15,916 bases of DNA from an uncultured Veillonella sp. (GTDB lineage Bacteria > Bacillota > Negativicutes > Veillonellales > Veillonellaceae): contig USQK01000038.1 in assembly GCA_900556785.1 (NCBI GenBank), forward strand, positions 1 to 15,916, given 5' to 3'. Position numbers and translations under genes: made by a program. Below are positions 6,944 through 12,961 of the stretch, piece after piece. The first letter of the stretch is position 1. Each line of letters begins with the position of its first letter. The notes beneath the pieces are model-generated. The model did no database searches. It was given only the letters and a program-made list of their open reading frames with translations, and was not told the origin of the DNA.

Positions 6944-8361
6944 CATTTCTCCACTGGACGGCGTAACTTATGGTCTAATGCATCATATAATGCATCTGGT
7001 TCATTGGGAATCACTCCATTTTGTACTTGACCTAATAAATACTGCAATCCTTCCCCCACTTTTTCCCCTGCAAGCTTAATAACTCGTTCGTCATAATTTA
7101 AATCCTTTGTATGGATAGGCATCTCTAAACTAAGATCTGCCATACATTCACCAAAGGCTAAGGTACCATCAGTCGCTGCATAAGGCTTCCCACAGCCTAA
7201 CACATCGGCAGCACAAACCTTAGATAATTGTTCCCATGCAATTCGCATAATTTGACTATCGCGAAACTCACCGCTGCGAGCCTCTTTACGGATCCACTTC
7301 TTCTCATTAGCTTCCCCATTTTGTACAAAATAGTGAAAGCGCATATGATTTTTTACAATCCAAGCTACACGGCGCACAAAAGCCTTAGGGTAACCTAAAC
7401 GAGTAAGCAAGGTTTCTGTCATTTCAGCCCCTAATGTATCATGGCCACGATCCGTTAAACGTCCGTTAATAACAGCTCGTACCGCCGGCATACCCTTTGC
7501 TACATCGTGTAACAGTGCACCCCAACGCAATATCAAATCTGGTTCTGTATGAGATACAACGGCTAATGTATGATACCAACCATCAAATTCGTGAAAGTCT
7601 TTTTCTTGTGGTAAATTCACAAGATGGTATAGCTCTGGTAAAATAGGTACTTCACGAGCGACACCATTTTCTACAACGCGACAAGAGCACTCGGCCAAGC
7701 GAGATTGTACTAATACATCAAGGCCCTTAGCCACAGCAGGCTCTAACAGGAGTCGGTCCAGTTCACTACGAACTCTCTCGAGAGATAACCCAGGCACACG
7801 ATGAAATGCCTTTGGCATAGCTTCTAATAAGTCTTCGGTAGGTAAGAAATCTAGCTTTGCCACAAAGCGGCATGCTCTAAATAATCGCAATGCGTCTTCT
7901 TCAAAGCGTTGCTGTGCATTGCCAATGGTTCGCAAAGTCTTATGCTTGATATCTCGACGTCCCCCTACTAGGTCTATGACCTCACCAAAACGATTCATAG
8001 CCATGCCATTGACCGTAAAGTCGCGACGCAACACGTCTTCCTCCAAGGTATCGGCATAAGCGATTTCTTCTGGTCGATGACTATCTGCTCCATATCGTTC
8101 AGTGCGATACGTTGCAATTTCATATTGCTTTCCTCCTAGTGTAGCTACTACTACACCAAAGGATTTTCCTACTAAGTCTGTCGTTTGAATATCTTGACCG
8201 CGTAGGACTTCAATTACCGTATCAGGGCGTGCAGACGTCACAATATCAAAGTCATGAGGCTTTTGATGCATCAAAATATCACGCACTGCTCCGCCAATGA
8301 TATAGGCTTCATAACCTGCTTCTTCTAATACAGTCAATATTCGATTGGCCTGTTCCATCAT
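6943..8361 (-). CDS. cca: CCA-adding tRNA nucleotidyltransferase with HD domain
   Basis: This enzyme adds or repairs the 3'-CCA of tRNA. The 472-residue protein shows the class II nucleotidyltransferase core: GGAVRD (23-28), metal-binding DFD (37-39), RRDF followed by TVNGMA (112-121), and the EEDALRLFRACRF segment (154-166) used in nucleotide selection. An HD-type domain follows, with a conserved HD pair in LLHDVAK (His285, Asp286) and His264. I chose the ATG at 8359-8361 because AAGGAG (8367-8372) lies five bases upstream; the open frame extends 22 codons further but without conserved sequence. All five tRNA genes in this window encode CCA, so repair may be its main duty here. It overlaps the penicillin-binding protein gene by one base (TGATG). 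The likely promoter is weak: TAAAAT at 8393-8398 with no good -35. Confidence 0.93.
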   Translation of the reverse strand: MMEQANRILTVLEEAGYEAYIIGGAVRDILMHQKPHDFDIVTSARPDTVIEVLRGQDIQTTDLVGKSFGVVVATLGGKQYEIATYRTERYGADSHRPEEIAYADTLEEDVLRRDFTVNGMAMNRFGEVIDLVGGRRDIKHKTLRTIGNAQQRFEEDALRLFRACRFVAKLDFLPTEDLLEAMPKAFHRVPGLSLERVRSELDRLLLEPAVAKGLDVLVQSRLAECSCRVVENGVAREVPILPELYHLVNLPQEKDFHEFDGWYHTLAVVSHTEPDLILRWGALLHDVAKGMPAVRAVINGRLTDRGHDTLGAEMTETLLTRLGYPKAFVRRVAWIVKNHMRFHYFVQNGEANEKKWIRKEARSGEFRDSQIMRIAWEQLSKVCAADVLGCGKPYAATDGTLAFGECMADLSLEMPIHTKDLNYDERVIKLAGEKVGEGLQYLLGQVQNGVIPNEPDALYDALDHKLRRPVEK

Positions 8362-8414
8362 GCACACTCCTTTCCGAACTAGTCTAACTTTTATTTTACT
8401 ACAAATGAAAGCAT

Positions 8415-8445
8415 GAAAAAAGTGCAATCCTATAAGGATTGCACT
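8415..8445 (-). terminator. Terminator overlapping the end of sdaAA
   Basis: AGTGCAATCC and GGATTGCACT form a perfect 10-bp stem (8421-8445) with loop TTATA on the minus strand, followed by a T-run at 8416-8421. The 5' arm encodes the last sense codons of sdaAA, and the TAG stop (8430-8432) is in the loop and first base of the 3' arm. Confidence 0.9.
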
Positions 8446-9302
8446 CGTTCTGCAATAGCTGTACCCGTCGGTGTTACCGCAAGGCCGCCATCACTTGTTT
8501 CACGCAATGCTGCTGGCATAGCGCGACCGATATTATTCATTGCTTCAATAACTTCATCTGGTGGAATTTGACTTTCAATATTCATCAAAGCCAATTCAGA
8601 TGCAGTAATGGCATGAACTGCATAGAAACCATTACGTTTAACGCACGGTACCTCTACAAGCCCCGCTACTGGATCACAGGCAAGGCCCAATAAGTTTTTC
8701 ATGCACAATGCAATGGCATGGCCTACTTGACAAGGCGTACCGCCCATCATTTCTACAATGGCACCGGCAGCCATACAAGCGGCCGTACCAATTTCTGCTT
8801 GGCAACCGCCAACGGCGACAGCCACACAAGCGCGATTCGCCACAACATTGCCAATACCAGAAGCAGCCAAGAAACCTTTTACTACTGTTTCTCTATCTAA
8901 CTTGTAATGGTCTGCTACAGCTTTCACCGCACCAGGCATAACACCACAAGATCCAGCCGTAGGGCACGCAACAATGCGGAACATTTTCGCATTTGCCTCG
9001 TTTACAGCAATAGCATAGGTCATCGCCTTGTACGCAATATCACTCATAAATCTTGGTGCTTGTCCATTAAGCTGTGCCGCCTGGCCACCGGACATACCAG
9101 ACGCTGTTTTTTCTGCATAGTCTATACCATCTTGAATAGAACCTTCAAAGATGTCTAAACGATGCTCAATTTCTCGAATAACCGCTTCTTCACTGCGGTC
9201 ATAATTCTCTAATTCATAACGCAGTACTACTTCGCCAAAGGAAATGTTATTTTCCTCAGCTAGGCGAATAATATCTGCAATTGTATCATATGCATAGCTC
9301 AT
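8430..9302 (-). CDS. sdaAA: L-serine dehydratase, iron-sulfur dependent, alpha subunit
   Basis: The alpha subunit carries the [4Fe-4S] cluster that deaminates L-serine to pyruvate and ammonia in the cytoplasm. The 290 residues include CPTAGSCGVMPG (113-124), GGCQAEIG (165-172) and LACDPVAGLVEVPC (207-220). Conserved Cys113, Cys119, Cys167, Cys209 and Cys220 include the expected cluster ligands. The length matches two-subunit enzymes of the Bacillus type. It starts 11 bases after sdaAB, with GGAGGG just upstream of the ATG. The TAG stop is embedded in the terminator hairpin that ends the transcript. The enzyme is oxygen-sensitive, in keeping with an anaerobe. Confidence 0.97.
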   Translation of the reverse strand: MSYAYDTIADIIRLAEENNISFGEVVLRYELENYDRSEEAVIREIEHRLDIFEGSIQDGIDYAEKTASGMSGGQAAQLNGQAPRFMSDIAYKAMTYAIAVNEANAKMFRIVACPTAGSCGVMPGAVKAVADHYKLDRETVVKGFLAASGIGNVVANRACVAVAVGGCQAEIGTAACMAAGAIVEMMGGTPCQVGHAIALCMKNLLGLACDPVAGLVEVPCVKRNGFYAVHAITASELALMNIESQIPPDEVIEAMNNIGRAMPAALRETSDGGLAVTPTGTAIAERVQSL

Positions 9303-9313
9303 TATTCACCCTC

Positions 9314-9976
9314 CTATAACGCTTCAAAGGTCATGACATCTTGAATGCCTGGGCACTCGCGCATAAACTGAACTGTAATTGGATTTACCACCGTATCTGT
9401 AGTAATGACCATCACTGCATCCTTGTGCTTACCCTTCCGGAATACACGCATCGTTGCAATATTAATATCGGACTCACTCAATGCTTGGCTCACCAAAGAG
9501 ATGGCGCCAGGTCTATCTTCATGGAATACAACAAGAGTAAACTCATCGCCAGTAATAGACATATCATTGCCATCTACTTCGGTAATCATAATTTGACCGC
9601 CACCAAGAGATCGACCTATCACCGTCATATGACGATTATGTTCATCGTACATATCAAAACGAACTACATTAGGATGACCTACATCAAGAGGAGACTCGAT
9701 AAAGTTATATTCCATGCCCTCTTTTTCAGCTAATTTATGAGCAACACGAATATTTGTATCATCCTCTTTAAAACCTAATAAGCCCCCAATCAAGGCACGG
9801 TCTGTACCATGGCCTTTATAAGTCTTAGCAAAAGAGCCATATAAGGTTAAATCTACCTTTTTAGGTGTGGAACGGAAAATGCACCGCGCCATCTTACCTA
9901 GCCGCGCAGCACCAGCTGTATGCGAACTAGACGGGCCAATCATAACAGGCCCTATAATATCAAAAATACTATTCAT
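9314..9976 (-). CDS. sdaAB: L-serine dehydratase, iron-sulfur dependent, beta subunit
   Basis: The beta subunit partners SdaAA in converting serine to pyruvate. I chose the ATG at 9974-9976 because it gives the usual MNSIFDIIGPVMIGPSSSHT start and follows GAGG by five bases; an in-frame ATG at 9994 adds six residues without conservation. The 220-residue protein has the GPSSSHTAGAAR signature near its N-terminus and a C-terminal ACT domain (roughly 147-220, beginning at TLVVFHEDRPGAI), which in other families binds amino acids and may sense serine. It is first in a two-gene operon with sdaAA, under the promoter at 10028-10057. Confidence 0.96.
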   Translation of the reverse strand: MNSIFDIIGPVMIGPSSSHTAGAARLGKMARCIFRSTPKKVDLTLYGSFAKTYKGHGTDRALIGGLLGFKEDDTNIRVAHKLAEKEGMEYNFIESPLDVGHPNVVRFDMYDEHNRHMTVIGRSLGGGQIMITEVDGNDMSITGDEFTLVVFHEDRPGAISLVSQALSESDINIATMRVFRKGKHKDAVMVITTDTVVNPITVQFMRECPGIQDVMTFEAL

Positions 9977-10027
9977 ACACGCCTCTATATACACATAAAT
10001 AATGTGAGAAAATCTTACTATATCTAT

Positions 10028-10057
10028 AGTATAACAATCGATATTGATTAATGTCTA
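10028..10057 (-). promoter_or_regulatory. Promoter of sdaAB-sdaAA with a palindrome in the spacer
   Basis: On the minus strand TAGACA (10052-10057) and TATACT (10028-10033) are separated by 18 bases, each differing from consensus at one position. Within the spacer, AATC-N-ATAT-N-GATT (10036-10049) is a 14-base palindrome apart from one pair, and could be an operator. Confidence 0.65.
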
Positions 10058-10164
10058 TATGCACATTAGCAGTATTTTTGTACACATACGAAGGACTAAG
10101 TTGTAGATAGAAAACTGGGCCCCATCAATATACAGCCACTAACAGATAGTTTTCACAAAATAGT

Positions 10165-10198
10165 AAAAAACGCACCTTAGGCGAACCTAAGGTGCGTT
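10165..10198 (-). terminator. Rho-independent terminator of hcp
   Basis: AACGCACCTTAGG and CCTAAGGTGCGTT form a perfect 13-bp stem around a four-base loop (10169-10198). On the minus strand the T-run at 10165-10170 follows directly. It is one of the strongest terminators in the window. Confidence 0.93.
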
Positions 10199-10260
10199 AT
10201 TTATAACAACAGTCCTAAATCATAAAAGAGAGGGGAAGTAGGACTGTAGTTAATAAGTTA
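10165..10260 (-). ncRNA. Candidate structured 3'-UTR RNA of hcp with a C-rich loop
   Basis: Between the hcp stop and its terminator a second stem is formed by ACAGTCCTA and TAGGACTGT (10209-10217 and 10239-10247, nine perfect pairs). It extends by three more pairs beyond a T-T mismatch. On the minus strand its 21-base loop contains CTTCCCCTCTCTT, almost pure pyrimidine and complementary to Shine-Dalgarno sequence. Together with the terminator hairpin this has the architecture of a small regulatory RNA with a C-rich seed, possibly processed from the hcp mRNA. No separate promoter is evident. Structure is seen; function is inferred. Confidence 0.4.
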
Positions 10261-10270
10261 ATGGATCCTA

Positions 10271-11836
10271 TTAGCCCAAGATAGCTTTCATGTCAGCTTC
10301 TGGAGTTGTAATTGGATGTAATTGGAATTTTTCTACCAAAATGTTCAATACATTGCTGGAGAAGAATTTAGGCAAAGAAGGTCCGATGTAAATGTTACGG
10401 ATACCCAATGCTAACAATGTTAACAAGATACATACCGCTTTTTGTTCGTACCAGGACAATACCAATGTCAATGGCAAGTCGTTTACATCGCATTCAAATG
10501 CACCAGCTAAAGCTACTGCTACTTGAATAGCGGAGTAAGCATCGTTACATTGACCCATATCAAGGATACGAGGAATACCACCGATTTCGCCGATATTCAT
10601 GTCATTGAAACGGAATTTACCACAAGCCAATGTCAATACTACAGTATCATTTGGAGTTTGTTTAACGAATTCAGTGTAGTAGTTACGGCCAACTTTAGCA
10701 CCGTCACAACCACCTACCAAGAAGAAGTGTTTAATAGCGCCAGCTTTTACAGCGTCGATTACTTTATCAGCAATACCCAATACTGTGCCATGACCGAAAC
10801 CAGTAGTTACTTCATGACCACCGTTGATACCAGTGAATTCTTGAGCTTCTTTGTAGCCGCCCAATTCGATAGCACGGTTGATAACTGCGGAGAAGTCTTT
10901 AGTACCATCTTCTTTTTCTTCGATATGTGCACAACCATCGAAACCTACCATATCTGTAGTGAAGATATTAGCTTTGTAGTTTTCTTTTGGTGGCATAATG
11001 CAGTTTGTAGTGAACAAGAATGCGCCAGGAACATCAACAAATTCCTTTTGTTGGTTTTGCCATGCTGTACCGAAGTTACCTTTCAATTGAGGATGTTTCT
11101 TCAATTCAGGATAAGCGTGGCAAGGCAACATTTCACCATGAGTATAGATATTTACACCTTTACCATCAGTTTGATCCAATAATTGTTTCAAGTCATGAAG
11201 GTCATGACCAGTTACAACGATGAAAGGACCTGGTTCTACAGTCAAAGGAACTGTAGTTGGTACAGGTGTACCATATGTTTCAGTATTAGCTTTATCAAGA
11301 ACAGCCATACATTTCAAGTTAATTTGACCAAATTCCATCAAAAGATCAAGCCATTCTTCAGCGCTGTGATCTTTAGCGAATTCTACCATGCCTTTAACGA
11401 ACCAAGCGTCAACATCAGCATCGTGGAAGCCAAGGCGAGCAGCATGCCATGCGTACGCAGCCATACCACGCATACCTAACAATAATGTGGAGCGAAGGGA
11501 TACGATGTCTTCTTCACCTTTCCACAATTGTTCCCAATCAAAGTTTTGTTGAGCGCTATCCACTTTTGCATGGTAAGCATTTACTTCGTCAATGAATTCT
11601 TGAACGCGGTCTTCAGAGAAGTTTACGTTTGTTACACACATGAACAAACCGCGCATAATATAATCGATACCTTCTTTAGTATGACCCTTTACGTCTAAAG
11701 CACGAGCCAAGCCAACTAAGGCAGCAGTTAATTCGTCTTGTAAGTTAGCAACTGGTGCAGTTTTACCACATACACCTTGTACAGTACAGCCACCTGGTGC
11801 TGCAGATTGTTCGCATTGATAACAGAACATGCTCAT
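10271..11836 (-). CDS. hcp: Hybrid-cluster protein (hydroxylamine reductase / NO reductase)
   Basis: Hcp reduces hydroxylamine in vitro and is linked to nitric-oxide detoxification and S-nitrosylation in anaerobes. The 521 residues begin with the [4Fe-4S] motif C-x2-C-x8-C-x5-C (Cys5, Cys8, Cys17, Cys23). All eight expected ligands of the hybrid Fe-S-O cluster are present: His211, Glu235, Cys279, Cys377 (GGCDGA), Cys405 (LACGKFRFN), Cys430 (GQCNDA), Glu464 and Lys466 (SWYEQKAV). The ATG at 11834-11836 follows AGGAGGA (11844-11850) by seven bases. It is monocistronic, with its own terminator at 10165-10198, and no hcr reductase gene is adjacent. It diverges from a Crp/Fnr-family regulator gene, which suggests control by that protein. 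Confidence 0.97.
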   Translation of the reverse strand: MSMFCYQCEQSAAPGGCTVQGVCGKTAPVANLQDELTAALVGLARALDVKGHTKEGIDYIMRGLFMCVTNVNFSEDRVQEFIDEVNAYHAKVDSAQQNFDWEQLWKGEEDIVSLRSTLLLGMRGMAAYAWHAARLGFHDADVDAWFVKGMVEFAKDHSAEEWLDLLMEFGQINLKCMAVLDKANTETYGTPVPTTVPLTVEPGPFIVVTGHDLHDLKQLLDQTDGKGVNIYTHGEMLPCHAYPELKKHPQLKGNFGTAWQNQQKEFVDVPGAFLFTTNCIMPPKENYKANIFTTDMVGFDGCAHIEEKEDGTKDFSAVINRAIELGGYKEAQEFTGINGGHEVTTGFGHGTVLGIADKVIDAVKAGAIKHFFLVGGCDGAKVGRNYYTEFVKQTPNDTVVLTLACGKFRFNDMNIGEIGGIPRILDMGQCNDAYSAIQVAVALAGAFECDVNDLPLTLVLSWYEQKAVCILLTLLALGIRNIYIGPSLPKFFSSNVLNILVEKFQLHPITTPEADMKAILG

Positions 11837-11851
11837 TTGAAAATCCTCCTT

Positions 11852-11868
11852 TGCGAGACTTCCTCGCA
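11852..11868 (-). promoter_or_regulatory. Small hairpin in the hcp leader next to the ribosome binding site
   Basis: TGCGAG and CTCGCA form six perfect base pairs around a five-base loop, ending one base before the AGGAGGA region of hcp. It could stabilise the mRNA 5' end or modulate ribosome access. No known leader class is recognised. Confidence 0.4.
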
Positions 11869-11901
11869 GTCAAGCTAGATAATATAAAACCTATACATTA
11901 C

Positions 11902-11918
11902 ACTGATGTTTTATCAGT
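11902..11918. promoter_or_regulatory. Inverted repeat upstream of hcp, candidate Crp/Fnr-type operator
   Basis: ACTGAT-N5-ATCAGT is a perfect 6+6 inverted repeat. Candidate hcp -10 sequences (TATATT at 11881-11886, TATTAT at 11879-11884) lack a recognisable -35, and the repeat centre (11910) lies about 36-40 bases from the implied start. That is where a class II Crp/Fnr activator binds. It resembles the FNR box TTGAT-N4-ATCAA but has a five-base spacer. Confidence 0.5.
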
Positions 11919-11935
11919 TGTCTGATTGATTACAT

Positions 11936-11964
11936 TTGAAAGTATAACGTAAAGATGATACAAT
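11936..11964 (+). promoter_or_regulatory. Probable promoter of the Crp/Fnr regulator gene
   Basis: TTGAAA (11936-11941) and TACAAT (11959-11964) are separated by 17 bases, one mismatch each from consensus. It faces the regulator gene and would give a leader of about 140 bases holding an imperfect hairpin (12009-12033) and the palindrome at 12034-12047. Confidence 0.6.
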
Positions 11965-12033
11965 TTCTGTAGCTTGAGCAACAAATAAAAAACTTTTTCA
12001 AAATTTTTACCTGGCTCCCCTTTCGGAACAGGT

Positions 12034-12047
12034 AGGTCATTTGACCT
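12034..12047. promoter_or_regulatory. Perfect palindrome AGGTCA-TT-TGACCT upstream of the regulator gene
   Basis: This 14-base sequence is a perfect inverted repeat (6+2+6), 63 bases upstream of the regulator ATG. Its right arm contains TTGACC, usable as a -35 element, so a bound protein could block transcription there. It differs from the repeat near hcp, so a different binding protein is possible. Confidence 0.5.
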
Positions 12048-12110
12048 TATACTATTATTATACAATAATCAATTTAATTTACTATAGACTTCGTCACATC
12101 GGAGGCGACC

Positions 12111-12836
12111 ATGAAGCAAATACTTTCAAATGACATTATCAACCAATATCTACCTACCCTAATTAAATGCCCTTTATTTAATAAGTTGGGCGAACCTGAA
12201 CTACGCAGCTATTTACATAATGCAAAGGTTATTGTTCATAGCTATAAGAAAAATGACTTCATCGCCCTCTCTGGGGATCCTATGGAAGGCATCGGTGTTA
12301 TTCTCGAAGGTAGCGCTTTACTGACTCGAGAAAATGTAATGGGCCAACGCGTTATTATGGCGAATCTTGAACAATCTGATATTTTTGGTGAAGCATTGCT
12401 ATTTAGTAAGCAACCATTATGGCCTGCTACTATTAAGGCTACGAAGGCTACAAAAATTATGTTCATTCCGCTCGAAACATTTATTGATACATTGCCAGAT
12501 TGCCAACAATGCCAAACTAAAATCTTATCTAACCTATTAGAGGACTTATCTGAAAAAGCTATTCTCCTTACAAGAAAGGTTCATTATCTTACCTTGAAAG
12601 GTATGCGCGAGAAGATTTTCGCGTACTTAACAGACATTTATAAACGTCAGCAGTCTACAACAATCCATTTGCCACATAACCGTGAGCAAATGGCAGAAGT
12701 ACTCAATGTATCTCGCACAGCACTTAGCCGCGAACTCGGGCGCCTAAGAGATGAAGGCATTATCGATATTACAGGTCGCACGGTAACGTTAAAAGATATT
12801 GAAGGAATTGAAGAATTTGGTTTTAATAGTTTCTAA
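12111..12836 (+). CDS. Crp/Fnr-family transcriptional regulator, candidate HcpR
   Basis: The 241-residue protein has an N-terminal cyclic-nucleotide-binding-like sensor domain (about 20-130; GDPMEGIGVILEGSA at 55-69), a long dimerisation helix (about 133-165) and a C-terminal winged helix-turn-helix (about 190-228). The recognition helix is NVSRTALSRELGRLRDEG (199-216). Only Cys20, Cys131 and Cys134 are present, so the four-Cys iron-sulfur sensor of FNR is missing; the ligand could be heme or another cofactor. GGAGG (12101-12105) is five bases before the ATG. It is the only clear plus-strand gene and is divergent from hcp, the arrangement typical of HcpR, which responds to nitric oxide and activates hcp in several anaerobes. 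The family is certain; the HcpR role rests on context. Confidence 0.93.
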   Translation: MKQILSNDIINQYLPTLIKCPLFNKLGEPELRSYLHNAKVIVHSYKKNDFIALSGDPMEGIGVILEGSALLTRENVMGQRVIMANLEQSDIFGEALLFSKQPLWPATIKATKATKIMFIPLETFIDTLPDCQQCQTKILSNLLEDLSEKAILLTRKVHYLTLKGMREKIFAYLTDIYKRQQSTTIHLPHNREQMAEVLNVSRTALSRELGRLRDEGIIDITGRTVTLKDIEGIEEFGFNSF

Positions 12837-12900
12837 CATGTAACCAAATCGTCGTTTCTAATAAATAATACAATTATTCTTTCTAACATATAATCAAACG
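12830..12900. repeat. Pair of imperfect 21-22-base direct repeats after the regulator gene
   Basis: The sequences at 12830-12851 and 12880-12900 both begin TTTCTAACAT and continue with TAA-CAA and a terminal CG, differing at only a few positions. The first copy contains the regulator stop codon (12834-12836). The second abuts the terminator. They could be a small duplication; no function is recognised. Confidence 0.5.
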
Positions 12901-12936
12901 AAAAAGGTCTCCCTAGATCATCTAGGGAGACCTTTT
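12901..12936. terminator. Bidirectional terminator between convergent genes
   Basis: The arms at 12902-12918 and 12920-12936 are perfect reverse complements over 17 bases, beginning AAAAGGTCTCCC on one side and ending GGGAGACCTTTT on the other. The A-run and T-run ends let it work in both directions. It serves the regulator gene (plus) and the 613-residue protein gene (minus). Confidence 0.93.
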
Positions 12937-12961
12937 ATAGTTTAATTATTTTCTTTGGTTA

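Noticed and set aside
8362..8427. A 22-residue N-terminal extension of the CCA-adding enzyme
   Set aside because: It has no family conservation, runs into the sdaAA terminator T-run, and a strong AAGGAG stands before the start at 8361.
9341..9733. A 130-codon plus-strand frame opposite sdaAB
   Set aside because: It is antisense to a well-conserved gene and encodes His/Cys/Ile-rich sequence without family features.
10110..10154. Inverted repeat GAAAACT...AGTTTTC between sdaAB and hcp
   Set aside because: Seven-base AT-rich arms separated by over 30 bases are expected by chance in such DNA.
10523..11182. A 219-codon open frame on the plus strand opposite hcp
   Set aside because: It lies wholly antisense to hcp, whose cluster ligands are all conserved. 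The antisense protein is rich in Thr, Ser and Phe without recognisable motifs and has no good ribosome binding site.
11902..11930. Canonical FNR or Crp boxes upstream of hcp
   Set aside because: TTGAT and TGAT half-sites occur, but no TTGAT-N4-ATCAA or TGTGA-N6-TCACA pair is present; only the non-canonical repeat with a five-base spacer is reported.
12009..12033. Imperfect hairpin ACCTG...CAGGT as a terminator or riboswitch
   Set aside because: The stem is short and interrupted, with no clean T-run in the plus direction and no match to a known riboswitch class.
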